From Pseudo-nitzschia pungens (Eukaryota > Bacillariophyta > Bacillariophyceae > Bacillariales > Bacillariaceae): a stretch of DNA of 64,000 bases. The notes beneath the pieces were generated by a model, which made no database searches, had not been told where the DNA came from, and saw only the letters and a list, made by a program, of their open reading frames with translations. The position numbers and the translations under genes are program-made. The DNA lies in NCBI GenBank assembly GCA_037355855.1, contig CM074758.1, positions 5,677,001 through 5,741,000 on the forward strand, in the 5' to 3' direction. Positions 31,752 through 43,671 of the stretch are shown here, piece by piece. Each line of letters starts with the position of its first letter. The first letter of the stretch is position 1.

Positions 31752-32749
31752 AGGGTTTAGTGCAGAAAGTTGTCTGGTTTCTAGTGACAGATTGTGAGCC
31801 AGAGCAACATCGCAAGCTGCACTGTTTCTTTTAACTTTAAGAGCTCTAATAGAACAGCTTGGACACTATTTTATACCATATGTCTGAAATGGCCTGGTTG
31901 TAAACTTTCCAACAATACCCAACATGCCTTATATTTCACGCCAAATCTTTCCTTGCATTGGGCCATAAAATGTTTTCAAAATTAAAAAAAAACTCCTTTT
32001 TCAACAATCGCAGCACTAAGACCTGTCACACCCCCCTTAACTCCACAACCAACCTCAAATTTTTCTGATAGTATAGCTCCTCCATCTAGACTATTAGAGG
32101 AAGGAGACCTGCAAGTTTCAAATTGATTGGAGCACTTGGTTTGGAGCATCAAAGTGTCAAAGGAACACAAAAAAAAATTTACTGAAAATGTTCTCCGGTC
32201 CCAAGTACGGTGAAAATTAATATCTTGGTCCTCTGTCCATGGATTCCAACCAGAGCACTTTGTTCAGCTCTATTATATAAAGAAGGACAACCCCTTCAAC
32301 CTGTGGATTGATTGGAGCAGTCCTTTTCAAGAATCGAACTGTACAGTGAGTACAGACCCCTTCAAAATTTGAAATGAAACAGAGCTGAAACTATGGCAAA
32401 AATCAATATCTAGGTCCCCTATGCATCAATTTGGACCGGACTGCTTTGGACAGCTCTGTTATATTAAGAACGCCAACATTAATGTTGACATTAATGTTGT
32501 TAGTGGTTTAAAGTTGAAAGTGGTCTATTTGTTACAGAGAGATATGCCTTTATTATTGTTGCAAATAGAAGATCAGAGCAAAAAAAAGTGAGCAAAATTT
32601 CGACTCGGAGATTTCGAACTTCTATCGATCGAAAATACCGGTATGGTAGACCAACGTCGGGTGGTTTAGCGAAAATATTATACGGCTGACGCTATGTAGA
32701 AAATGTAATGTATTCTACTATGTCACGACGACTTCACGCACTAAACCCT
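31752..32749. mobile_element. Non-autonomous 1.0 kb relative of the 15524 DNA transposon
   Basis: It starts AGGGTTTAGTG and ends CACTAAACCCT, with TA immediately outside on both sides (31750-31751 and 32750-32751). The left 0.7 kb corresponds, with divergence, to the left end and subterminal repeats of the larger element. From about 32490 it matches the larger element's right end (shared words TTGTTAGTGGTTTAA, ATGCCTTTATTATTGTTGCA and GATCAGAGCAAAAAAAAGTGA, nearly exact). The transposase region is missing, so this is an internal-deletion derivative. Confidence 0.85.
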
Positions 32750-32751
32750 TA

Positions 32752-33445
32752 CCGTACCTTGGCGTCGTCGAAAATCAGATGAGGTTCTACAGTGCTGCGT
32801 GAAGGTCATTTTTACGAAGTACGAAGTAGAAGTACATGCACGACTTTTACTCGTAGTTTTTTTCGGCGTAAATCAGATGAGGTTCTATTTTGAAGGTCAT
32901 TATTGTTACTCGTACTTTTTCTTCGTATCCGGCCATGCAGAATCGACGAAGGCCCAGATTTCCAACGTACCAAATAATGCAAGTACTTCGTAGTTACTTA
33001 GGGGTAATCTTATTTACTACCGTACGTATTATTTTGTACCGGTACTTCGTACTACGTATTCAATACCCTTTTTACTTAAGCGTATTGATTCGGTCATACA
33101 AAGTTGAAGAAGCATCATCCCTTACAAATCATTAATCAAAATAATACTGTAACCTTACTGTAGTACGTAGTAATAATTAAGACGGACACTTTCGATCCGC
33201 CAAGACTCAACGTTGGTGGGAAGTTGCCGACATCGCAAAAGAATTCAAAATAGAAAAGAATGCAAGTACTCATCTTCATTCACATTTCTAGAGGGGGAGC
33301 TATGCCATCTATCAAAAGAGCACAACAATTAATTCGTGATCTCATAGGCATTTCTTTTTAAATTCAGTCGAGAAAAGTTTAGAGGAAGCATCTGCTATTT
33401 CGTCACCGGGAGTTCACTCTGAGTTTGAATTGTGCTTGTGTGAAA
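32752..33445. other. Spacer upstream of CRAL-TRIO gene
   Basis: No gene is supported. TACTTCGTA/ACGTAGTA words are frequent from 32810 to 33180. The last 100 bases are the likely 5' leader of the CRAL-TRIO gene. Confidence 0.4.
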
Positions 33446-34600
33446 ATGGCCTCGAATGATCCTGAATTGTTGACTTCACAGGAACGAGAGTGGGCGTTCG
33501 CGTTGGAAGAGGCTATTTACGGGGAAAGATTTGATAAAAGTCAGGAGCGTAGATGGAGTGTGTCCCGCAGGAGTAGTGTTGACTCAACAAACTTGGCAAA
33601 AAATCTACGAGCTGCGACACAACTTTATGGGAAGCCGTCAGATTTTGAAATTGTTGCACATGCGCTTCGCGCCAAAGGGAATATCTCGAAAGGACTGCAT
33701 CGTCTGAAACGAATGAAGATGTTCAAGGATGCCTACAACATTCCCGAGTTTGATTTCGAGGCGAGTAGTAGTACAAGCGATCCAGTCGAGCCAATCCTCA
33801 AACTGATGAAGAAATTCCTCATCGCATATCCAGAATTCATCAAGAAAATCGGAATGGATAAATATGGACGAGTAGCAGTCCAATTTCAATTGAGCGGATT
33901 GAGGTGGTCTCTGCCGGCACCATTTAATCACACCGAAGCAGAACGATTCCAGGCCTTGTATTATTTGCTGCACGTGACACAACCCACTCTAGAATCGATT
34001 CGTCGTGGAACAGTATGGATTGGAGATCTTGTTGATGTTACGGAACGCCCGTCATCTCCTCTCTACCGTGGTGGACGAATGTTATTGAGAGACTCCTATC
34101 CCATCAAAGTCGAAGACGTTCCGGTCGTGGATTGCCCTCCAACGTTTTCGAAAGTATACGCAACGACCTACCCTTTCCTATCGAGCCATTTTGTCGCTAA
34201 ATTTGTTCGAGTCACACCAGAAGTTCTTCGAAGCCACTTTCCGCCAGAGTTGTTGAGCGACCGACTCCTAGGAAACAATCATGCAAATATTCGCAGCACC
34301 AATAGGCGGCGATTACGACAAAAGGCCGTCGACGAAAATGATGGCATCAACAACAATTTAGATGTAGTTGCCATTGTTACTTCAAGTACTGGGGACGAAT
34401 ACGATAACTCGTGGGAAAATCTTGACGACGATGAAGACGATGAAGAATACTTCAACTCTGGTAATCATCGTAGCAGCGCTACTCACAGTACTGGGGATGA
34501 AACTGATCAATATTCTGACGACAGTGAGGAACTTTGGACGCGGATTGAGCGACTTCTTCGAATGAGATTTGAGACGGAACAAGCTTTTCAACTTGTCTAA
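33446..34600 (+). CDS. CRAL-TRIO (Sec14-like) domain protein
   Basis: 384 residues from the ATG at 33446 (MASNDPELLTSQE); the open frame extends 21 bases further upstream only from a non-ATG codon. A charged N-terminal region with SKGLHRLKRMKMFKDAY fits a CRAL-TRIO N-terminal helical region. FLIAYPEFIKKIGMDKYGR starts the lipid-binding domain, and LLRDSYPIKVEDVPVVDCPP with FSKVYATTYPFLSSHFVAKF matches the gate and floor segment of Sec14-like domains (D.YP..(...)..P..F...(...)PFLS). The C-terminus from about residue 290 is acidic and disordered. Such proteins bind and exchange phosphoinositides or other hydrophobic ligands. The ligand is unknown here. A second member of the family begins at 63517. 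Confidence 0.85.
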   Translation: MASNDPELLTSQEREWAFALEEAIYGERFDKSQERRWSVSRRSSVDSTNLAKNLRAATQLYGKPSDFEIVAHALRAKGNISKGLHRLKRMKMFKDAYNIPEFDFEASSSTSDPVEPILKLMKKFLIAYPEFIKKIGMDKYGRVAVQFQLSGLRWSLPAPFNHTEAERFQALYYLLHVTQPTLESIRRGTVWIGDLVDVTERPSSPLYRGGRMLLRDSYPIKVEDVPVVDCPPTFSKVYATTYPFLSSHFVAKFVRVTPEVLRSHFPPELLSDRLLGNNHANIRSTNRRRLRQKAVDENDGINNNLDVVAIVTSSTGDEYDNSWENLDDDEDDEEYFNSGNHRSSATHSTGDETDQYSDDSEELWTRIERLLRMRFETEQAFQLV

Positions 34601-36118
34601 CTGATAATATCTTCAAAACACCGTCATTGAGCTGCAGCAGAGACGACAATTCACAGTCATCGATATGCTAGAAGTGATTTAGTGAATGCTTTCCTTGTGG
34701 TTAGGTTTCTATGTATAATGATCTTCATGTTGTAAATAAGAACTGTTGAAACAACGATGGGTTTGGAATTGGTAGTGGTTACTAGTGATAGTACTAGTTG
34801 TAGAGGATTAAGCTATGGATGGAATCACATGCGCTGAATTATAGCTTAGTGGTAATTATGGTGGATTCAGCGATGAATCGATCTGGAATCACATGTCATC
34901 AATTGAAGTAGGAGTAGGTTTGGAATTGGTAGAGATCGGCTGTAGTTCTATTGGATTTTGAAGTTTGGATTCATCAATTACCACATGTGGTGGAACAAAG
35001 TTGGAATTTAGCTAATCTTACTAGAAGTAGTAATCATCGTCAGTAGTACCGAAGGATGGAACTAGAATCAGTCGTGAATAGTGGTGGTGGAGTGAGGTAT
35101 GTGGATCTAGAATCATACATTATGACATTAAACATAGGTGGATCTAGAATAGCATGTGGCAAATTCAAGAAGGCGAGGATGGAACTAGAGTTAGAAACAA
35201 CTGCTAGTAGTGGTAGAAGTGAATTGAGCAATGGTGAATCTAAAATCACACACAATGAAACTAAGAGTAGTAGGAGTGGATCTGTTATTTCGTGTGTTCA
35301 ATGTAAGCAGGGATGGAAATACTAGAAGTATAATTAGAAGTGATTAGTGGCAAGAGTAATCAATATAGTTCGCTATGGATGGATATTAAATTGTAGGTGA
35401 TAATATGAGGGACGGGTCTAGTGTTACTACCATAGTACACTGGTTCTAATTTTGAATTCAATCATGTATGGATCTAGAATCACGTGGAGTGAAATCAAGT
35501 GCTGGTAGTAGTAGGGATGGATTTTGACTCAGCAATTTCATCCTACTGCTAGTAAGAAGTTACTCGCAGGTCGATACCTAGTAGGGTTTTTGTCCTCATC
35601 ATAGTACACACCCTACCAAATCAAACAAAACAACGTCCTCGCAGCAAAGTTTGCTGCATGTCGTAGCTTTGAGAGATACGACACGTAGTGCAATCTTCTT
35701 TTTGGTTCCCATCCCTAGTAGTACTAAAACAATTCTCAAACAACTTAGATTTGCTATAGTAGCAGAAAGGATTCATAAGGGATCAACTAGGATTTTGTCA
35801 CCACCCTTTGACGCGAACTAAAATTTCAATAGACGGTGCGATACCACTATCGATGTCATTAAGGTTTCAGTTGCAACAACAACGAGTTTATATGATTCAT
35901 ATGAATAGTTATGTAATGGAATTGATGCACATAGTTTCCTATACCGTTCAACGTGTCAACAAGAGATCTTAAAAGGACATAGAAATGGAACAGATGCGTA
36001 CTTGGTGTACGCAACAGATCGATAAGACTTTCGATCGAATAGAAGCGATCAGTATCAGCAACTAATCACCGGTCTGTGCCGACACGATTGATGAAAGCGT
36101 GGAAACGAATCATTTTCA
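34601..36118. other. Spacer with degenerate GGATCTAGAATCACATG repeats
   Basis: Between about 34750 and 35530 a loose unit containing (T)GGAT(C/G)(T/G)AGAATCACATG, GGTGGA and AGTAGTAG recurs at least seven times at irregular spacing of 60-100 bases. No gene is seen; the 89-residue frame across it follows the repeats. Confidence 0.6.
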
Positions 36119-36568
36119 CTAGATGCTGGAAAAGAAGAGATTGAGGAAGGGCGATCTCCAGAAGACGCCATTCTCTCTTTGAGATTGTTTTCGATTGTTC
36201 CTGTTATTCTTGCTGTTATTCTTGTTAGCTTCGTCAATGCCAAATCTGGACTTGTAGGTCTTGATTTGTTCGGTGGTCATTGATCCATCGTGAAGGTAGA
36301 CTGCTTGGAACAAGGGGTCTTTGAACCCGAATCCATTGTTTCGTCTTGTTTTCTCCAGTACGAAATAAGAATCGGAACTATCGCTTTTCGATCGTCGTCT
36401 TTGCTCGCTCTTGAAAATATCTTCTTCAATCTCATCCTCTTGGCCGCTCTCATCATCGTCTGAAACCTTGGTCGACGTCATTGATAAAGGGTCATCGTTA
36501 TCATCTGATGCGGCACCAAACATCTCAGGCGTGCTGGTCGAAATGTTGGGTTCGATTGGAATGCTCAT
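36119..36568 (-). CDS. Hypothetical protein, 149 residues
   Basis: The frame starts at the first in-frame ATG (36568, MSIPIEPNISTST). The N-terminal half is acidic and Ser-rich with an Asp/Glu cluster; the middle has YFVLEKTRRNNGFGFKDP and LFQAVYLHDGSMTTEQIKTY, which look like an ordered core; the end has an Asn/Lys/Arg tract and finishes FWRSPFLNLFFSSI. I recognise no family. Support is moderate: natural composition and an ATG start. An upstream exon is possible since the frame stays open above the ATG. Confidence 0.45.
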   Translation of the reverse strand: MSIPIEPNISTSTPEMFGAASDDNDDPLSMTSTKVSDDDESGQEDEIEEDIFKSEQRRRSKSDSSDSYFVLEKTRRNNGFGFKDPLFQAVYLHDGSMTTEQIKTYKSRFGIDEANKNNSKNNRNNRKQSQRENGVFWRSPFLNLFFSSI

Positions 36569-38118
36569 CGCTATCGGTCTGGTACGAAACAAGAGTTGTG
36601 AGAATTTACAACTACATAGTGCGTTGAGAGTGATCGGAACGAAATGTGAAATATGACGGGGAAGTGGGAGCAAAAAAGCTGAACAACGAATGAAAAGAGA
36701 GTAAAATAATGTGATCAGAACAGAATCTATTTAAAGCTGATGAAAACATAGGAATTTGCTCTTTCCTAGATGTTCAATCTTAAGCCCTTTTTAATCTACC
36801 CTTGTCTCTTCATGAAGTTTTGATTCAGATATTCCTGAATTCCTAATTCCGTTTACATCCTTCCTGAGCTATGCATCTCATTTTAGCTCTTTTTTTAGAA
36901 AAAGCTTGGTTTACACATTGAGGCCCTCGTAGTGCAGTTACGTGGTAACCTTACTTCTACGAATTACTACGTACTACCCTACGTTCTCTTTTTTGAAACC
37001 GTATGTAGCGCAAAACGCAAGTCTAAAAAGGACGGTAATCTTATCTTACCCGTACCAGGTAATACCAACACCGTACTAGCTATCGTACTGCATCAAGGTA
37101 ATACGTCTTCCTCGTACGTGATACAAACCAAGAATACAAAATTCTACTGCACTGTAAGGCTTTGCTGGCATACATTAAATAAAGACCATGACGTATTTCT
37201 AAATAATAGCTAAAAATGAATGTACAAAAAATAAATCACCTTTTTGTTTTCATCCTTGAAACCTGAACCTTATACGAGCTTCATTCCTATCACGCCATCT
37301 CATCGACAAGTGCAGCAAATAGTCCGCAACAGTCAACAACAAAATCATTATTTTATCTCCATCGACGGTTTTCCGTTTCAATCGAGAAGCAAAAAGCAGC
37401 GCGAGGGTACAACCGAGAAGCAAAAAGCAGCGCGAGGGTATTTTTTTGTACGAGTACGAGTAAGTTCTTATGCAATAACATGGTCCATACACGTAAATAC
37501 CCGTAAAATGAACGTAAGAGGAGTACGGAACTAAAAAATGGTACAAAAGTTACGAGATCTCAATCAATAGACACCTAGTAGTTCATTCTACTTTCATTCC
37601 ACTAGTAGTTCATTCTACTTTCATTCCACATGCGAAAAGTCGGTAAGTTATGTACTGATGTACTTCGTCGTAGACTTGTCTACATACTAATGCTTGTATT
37701 ACATCGGTGATGTTTTGTTCGATGGACGAGGAAGGGAGCAACAATGGGAGGCGGTGCACCAGCGCTTCGGAGCAGACGGGGGGGGGCAGCGGAAATGACT
37801 CTGGAGGTGCTCCAGTGACTGCCGTCGATCGATGCGATGAATTGCGTTGTCGTGGATGAGAGACGTCGCCGTCACTGTGCTGATACTGTACGATGATGAA
37901 GGGAACGTTGCTTTCATCGATGGGAACGATTCGTTGTCATTTGTCAATGTTTGCATCTTCCAGCAACCACGATGTCACAGGTGTCATTGGGCGCTCACAT
38001 TGCCGTTATTTTCGCTTTGCATCGACCTCATAGAAACACGGAAATATCAACCGGAAACCAGCTACTCAACTGAGTGAACCTCTGTACAAATTCAAACACA
38101 CGCAAGATACTATTAAAG
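36569..38118. other. Spacer upstream of HMG-box gene
   Basis: It includes two direct duplications: a 35-base unit with GAGAAGCAAAAAGCAGCGCGA (twice, 37384-37442) and a 27-30-base unit with AGTAGTTCATTCTACTTTCATTCC (twice, 37573-37628). No gene is supported; frames near 37700-38080 look like chance. Confidence 0.5.
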
Positions 38119-39439
38119 ATGGGTAAACGACCAGGAAGAGATCCAGGCGCTCCAAAGCGCAACATGAGTGCCTATTTGCTCTACCAAAATGCGATGCGCG
38201 AAGAATTCAAGTCCGTCAATCCGGGAATGACATTTGGTCAACTGGCCAAGTATACCTCAGCTATGTATTCGGAACTTCCTCCCGCAGAGAAGGAAACTTG
38301 GGTGCAACGGGCAGAGGCTGACAAAGCTCGCTATTTGCACGAGCTCGCGAACTACGTTGCTCCACCGGGATACGATCCCAAAGGTGATGCGATCGTTTCC
38401 ACTCTTCAGAAGACCGGGCGGAAGGGTAAGCGTGAGTTCCCCCTTTGTTTCTATTCTGTTTATTGTCATCACAAAGAGGCTTCTTTTGCACGGTCAGTTC
38501 TAATCTTTCTTTTGTTTTCTTCTAATGTTGTGTTATTTTTTAACTTTCTATGTGGTTTGTTGTATTTTTTCACGATGAAGCTGGTAAGTTTCTATTTTTT
38601 TCCCTCATCCTGTTGAAATATTAATGGTATTCTCTTTATATTTTGTGATATGTTGTGTACAAATGACAATCTGACCCTTTTTAAATAAATAATATTATAT
38701 GAATTTTTTTCTGCAATTGATAGAAAAAGATCCAAACGCTCCCAAGAGAAACATGAGTGCTTATTTGCTTTATCAAAATGCAATGCGGGAACAATTCAAA
38801 CGCGAAAATCCCGGCATGACTTTTGGTCAACTCGCCAAGTACACCTCGCACATGTACAAGAACCTGACCCCTGAAGAGAAAGCCACTTGGGAAGCAAGAG
38901 CTGCCCAAGACAAGGCTCGATACGACGCCGAAATCGCTGCCTATCAGCCTCCACCAGGACATGACGCTCGTGGTGTCTTGATCGAGGAACATCGACCTCG
39001 CAAGCGCAGCAAGCGCGGTCCGAGAGATCCTGCGGCTCCTAAGCGTGCTTCTGGTGCCTATGTGTTTTTTACAAACTACATGCGTCCTAAAGTGAATGAG
39101 GAATTTCCTGGAATCAAGTTTGTGGAACTCGGTAAGCTCTTGGGAGAGCGCTGGAGAGCATTGACTCCCACGCAAAAGAAAGAGTATGAAGACATGGCTG
39201 CCGAAGACAAGGTGCGGTTCCAGATCGAGATGCAGCAGTACACAGCTAACCAAGCTGCGGCAGCTCCGCCAGCCCAGGATTCTGCAACGGGAGACTCGGT
39301 TTCGCCCCAAGAACATGCATCAACTGGATATTACGATCCAACTGTTGGTCACAGTGGACTCGCTGGACACGAGTATAGTGCACACCATGCCCAGGCGTAT
39401 CATCACGACCCTTATCAACAACAATATCATGCTGCCTGA
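38119..39439 (+). CDS. Triple HMG-box protein, two exons
   Basis: Exon 1 starts at ATG 38119 (MGKRPGRDPGAPKRN). The donor is either GTGAGT at 38432 or GTAAGC at 38426, both in the same phase. Exon 2 is 38724-39439 after an ATTGATAG acceptor. With the GTGAGT donor the product has 342 residues. Box 1 (about 9-78) and box 2 (about 108-178) are near duplicates: both read PKRNMSAYLLYQNAMRE, then FGQLAKYTS and a (W/L)PPAEK or LTPEEK step. Box 3 (about 205-275; PKRASGAYVFFTNYMRP, LGKLLGERWRALT) is a canonical HMGB type. The tail is Gln/His/Ala-rich. HMG boxes bend DNA; such proteins act in chromatin architecture, nuclear or organellar. A KRSKRG run before box 3 suggests a nuclear signal. Confidence 0.92.
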
Positions 39440-41792
39440 GCAAAAGTGCTGTAGGTCTATCTGTACATCCAGGGTCAGGATACAATGGAGTACGTCCTGT
39501 TTGGTGGAAGGATGAAAGGAATCATCTGGTTGATCGCGGAGATCAAAGAAACACATAATTTACACACAAATACACACACAAAACGAAACGAATGATAAAG
39601 AGCATCCCACGATCGCTTCGGCTGGTGAGGACTTTCCGGAAGGGTCACACATGGATCAATGATAGGAAACTGTATTTTTTTCACCACGCATTGCTGTTGA
39701 GATTAACCCTGGTCAAACAGGATAGCTTGCTTTCGTTTCCAACTTTATTTCACATCTTGCAGTGACTCCTTGGGGTTTTCGATCTCTTACATAAAAAAGT
39801 AATCATAAAATAATAATCATCATTATCTGTAAAATCGTGTTTCATACGTGTTCCACTCCTTTCAGAAAGGTGATATCCGCGTGGAACTTTTTCTCGCCAG
39901 GACTAGGTACGAGTACGAGCAACATTGCGACAAGGAAAGTACGAGTACGAGGTAAGACCTTAGCCTAACCTCACTTCCGGACAACTATTTTAACAAAATA
40001 ATACAGTATTATTTTTTTTGTAGTAATTCTACACGTACGTAATAATGATGAACGGAAATGACTGCTCTGCATTTTCGACAATAGCAATTGTTTCCGGCAC
40101 TGAATCAAGTTGCTGCCACTCTGTCGAAAAGTAACTGTAGTTAGCGATGGTGTTATGCAAAACTGAATCCAATGGTCGGTAGCAAAAGTTCGACGAATAA
40201 ACTTGTGGCTCTCGTAGATCTACCCTTGTATCGGTTCTTGCATTTTTGAAAAACAATTTCTTCCCGATGAATTCGGGATGTTGAGGCACGAGCTTCAAAA
40301 AAGTTACAAGTTTCGCTTTAGTCTTTCATCATCAAAACAGTTCGTAATTTTTTTTCCAAGATTGACTGGTCCCGCAAACTACACGTTGTTGTCATCTTTT
40401 CGTAAGTAAGGTTAACTAAGGTTTACTCGTAACTTGTGGTGGTTGAGGTTGCACTAGTCCGCACAGTATTTTCGATTTCGTTGCTCATAACCTTACCGTA
40501 ATTACAAGTAAGGCATCTTACCGTAACTTACTGTAGCCTTACCGTACACTCACGGTGATTACCGTATTTTATTTTCAATCGTACATACCGCTACTGTACG
40601 GCTACTGTACTGTCGATCACGACGGTACATTCGTGCATTGAGTAGGAAGTAACACGTAACCTTATTCAACAATAGTACTTCGAGTAATAATACCGTACGT
40701 AGAATAACTATGCTACCGGTTCGTACAATAATGACAGTTCTAGCTAGTCAGTCCCTCTCAAAAAACGCTATTGCGCACGATTGCAAATAAGGAACTTAGT
40801 TACCGTTACCATTATTTTTTACTCGTAGTCATTTGGTATCGGGTTTATAACGTAAACTTACCGTACATACCGATGTGCAATATTTATTTTTTGGAATAAA
40901 GAAGGACTTTACTGCTCGATGCATTGTGGTCTATCGAACGAGAGAATGTAACGTACTGTTATTGTAACGCTGTATCTCATTGAACGGCGACGTTTGGAAA
41001 TTAGTTTAGTGCTGTACGAGTAAAAGTACCGTACCTTACTTGTATCGGAAATCCACCATAACCTTTGGCCGATAACTGAATTTTCAAACCGAGAATTTCT
41101 GGGGATGGAAAACCTGCTTTTGTTCTGCGACAGATGGTTGGTCGTGAGTCGTGCCAACAGAGAACAGTTCTTCTTTACTGTTCTTTTTCGATACAAAGCA
41201 TGTTTTTAATGATTTTCGAGCAGCTGTTTCGATTTTGGTTGGTGTTTGTGGCTGATGGTGGCTTTTGAGGAATGAACAGCTGCTGGAAGTAGTGTCTTTC
41301 AAAACGCGACGTCATGAAATTCCGTCTGGGCCAATGACGGGCTTATCCCGTTTGCTGAACATTATAGAACAAGTTCAGGAGGGGCGAACTTGCCCGTCAC
41401 AAAAATGCCGATTATCGATGCGAAAAAATGAGTTCTTAACACTCGTTCCTTTGTTACATGTATTAGATGCCGTTTTCGCGGAGCAGGGAACGTCCAGGCT
41501 GCTGCTTGTACAGGCATTATATATTCATTTTGGTCAAAAACCCACCAATCAGACTCATTGAATCGCAGACACAATCAAGGGCATCACCCAACATCATTCG
41601 TTCATCGCCCATCATTCCATTCCGCTGTCATAGTTCGGAAGTTGAAACTGTTTATTCTCATCAAACGAATAGAAGCAAAGTTCTATGGACAGCATTGGCC
41701 CTATTGACGACGCTGCGATGCTACCGAATGTGCACGACATACTACAAAGAAATCACTCCTACTGAACCATCATTATCACTTGATCCAGCACG
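39440..41792. other. Spacer between HMG-box and HSF genes
   Basis: No gene is supported. TTACCGTA/GGTAAGGTT words are dense at 40400-40870. An 89-residue minus-strand frame ending at 40029 has protein-like composition but no ATG and was rejected. The 300 bases before 41793 are probably the HSF 5' leader and promoter. Confidence 0.45.
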
Positions 41793-43671
41793 ATGGAATC
41801 TCAAGATCAACCACAACCTGGCGATGCTGCCAAAGCGATAGAATCACATGCCAACCCATCTTTCGTGGGTGCTGTTCAAATGGCCTCTAACCAACTCCTT
41901 GGGAAGCCATTGGCTACGACTCCTATGAGAATTTCTAGTAGTCCTACTATCGCTCCATGCCTATCGAGCAACGTTATCGTCGGCTCTCCGCAACCATTGC
42001 CATCTGCAGCCAAAAAAGCCATGGATTCGAAAGAATCGAGACAACCTTTCCCTGTCAAGGTATACGACATGCTGCAAGATGCAGATGCCAGGGATTTTTC
42101 TCATATCGTTTCTTGGAACGCGACCGGAAATGGCTTCATGGTTCACGACAAAGACCATTTCACAGCAGAGATTGTTCCTCGATATTTCAATCTCACAAAA
42201 TACAAGTCTTTCCAAAGACAGGTAAGATCTCATCAATATTCCGATTGCTTTCACGGTATATGCGTGCGCAATGGTGGGAATATTCGACACATTCTACGAT
42301 TTGTGTTTTACTTCATTGATTTTCTCACATCAGTCCGTTCCGATACAACGATTCTCCGTTTCTCTGAAAAATTTCCCTCACGCGAACGGAATCATACTTG
42401 CGCAATTTGATCTTTTCTAGCTATCTCTGTATGGCTTCCAACGAGTAACAGTTGGCCCGAACAAGGGATTGCGTTATCATGAAAAATTGAGAAAGGGTCA
42501 AGTGGACCTTGTTCGTCAAATGAAGCCGGTTGGCTACAAACCACGTAATCCCACAAGGGTTTTGGAACAACAAAAGAAAAAGCAACAAGAGCAGCAGCAG
42601 CAACAACAACAACATCAACATCAAAACATGCAGGAACTGGAACTTGGAATGGGAGCAGCCAATATTACTACAACCACAACAACTACTGTGGTTAAGATGA
42701 CCACTACAAGTACTACGATGGTCTCAAACGATCCGGTGAACAATAACATTACCAGCACTCCGATTCCGTCCGGTACTGTTAGTAGTGCGGCCGCCGATTC
42801 GTTCGTGCCTCGCGATGTTTCCATGTCTACGGATGGCCCTCTCGATAACGTAGTTTCCATGGTTCCGAAACCCACCATTTTGCCTGTGGTTTCCTCAAAC
42901 TCAATCATGAGGCCAGAAGATCAAGAAGTGTCCTCCAACATTTCGCAGGGGAAGCAGCTCGGTCGAATGTTGGAACGGCAAAACAACCATGTACATACTG
43001 TCTCGCCGGAGACAACGTATCGCAATCAGATACAACTGCCGAACAATGTTGCGGGACCACCAAGTATCGGAAGCGTGGGTCAGTCGACCGTGCTCACCCA
43101 GATGCCACCACCAAGCTCTCGGCAGCAAACCCATAGTTATGTACTTCAAGATTCTGGTGGTTCTAGACCATCGAAAATAGTCTTTGAAGGGAAGATGTTC
43201 TTTCTCATGCCTCCGACTCGAGAACTTGGGATCAACGTTAAACTAGAGCTCCTCAAGGAGTTCAATCCAGAATCGTCTCTCCTTCAAATGGCCTCGAAGT
43301 ATGTCACCCCCGGATATACTACCGAACCTATTGTGACGACGACGACAACGACTGTGCCTACAACGATACCCCTCACGCCTACAATAGATGCCGTCCACCC
43401 GGATCGTCCATCGTTGTTGGAGCCGTTCACTGATCTGATTGGTGCGACAGGCTCGGCCACCTCCACGGCCTCTGCCATTGCTGCTCTGCACACCGCCGCC
43501 GCAGCTGCAGCTGTGACGAACAACGAAACAGCATCTGTTGCTACTGCGACCAACGTTCCCACGTTGGTGCCATCCAACCCAAGATCGGATGTTGCGCTGC
43601 AAACTCGATCCGCGGACCCGTTGGAGTTTCACAACATGAATGGGTCAGCCACAACGCCAACACCAATATGA
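41793..43671 (+). CDS. HSF: Heat shock transcription factor (HSF), two exons
   Basis: Exon 1 is 41793-42221 and exon 2 is 42421-43671, joined in phase 0 across a 199-base intron (CAG|GTAAGA to TTTCTAG|CTA), for 559 residues. The HSF winged-helix DNA-binding domain spans about 84-185: FPVKVYDMLQDADARDFSHI, VSWNATGNGFMVHD, YFNLTKYKSFQRQ joined to LSLYGFQRV, and RYHEKL. The splice falls inside the recognition region, at the conserved FxRQL position. After it come a Gln/His-rich run (around 205-225), Thr- and Ser-rich linkers and a final Ala-rich segment. I cannot see a clear leucine-type HR-A/B trimerisation domain, a pattern also met in many of the expanded diatom HSFs. Target genes and stress role are unknown. 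Confidence 0.95.

Noticed and set aside
40029..40298. 89-residue minus-strand frame with PQHPEFIGKKLFFKN
   Set aside because: Protein-like composition but no ATG and no splice partner; perhaps a gene relic, insufficient support.
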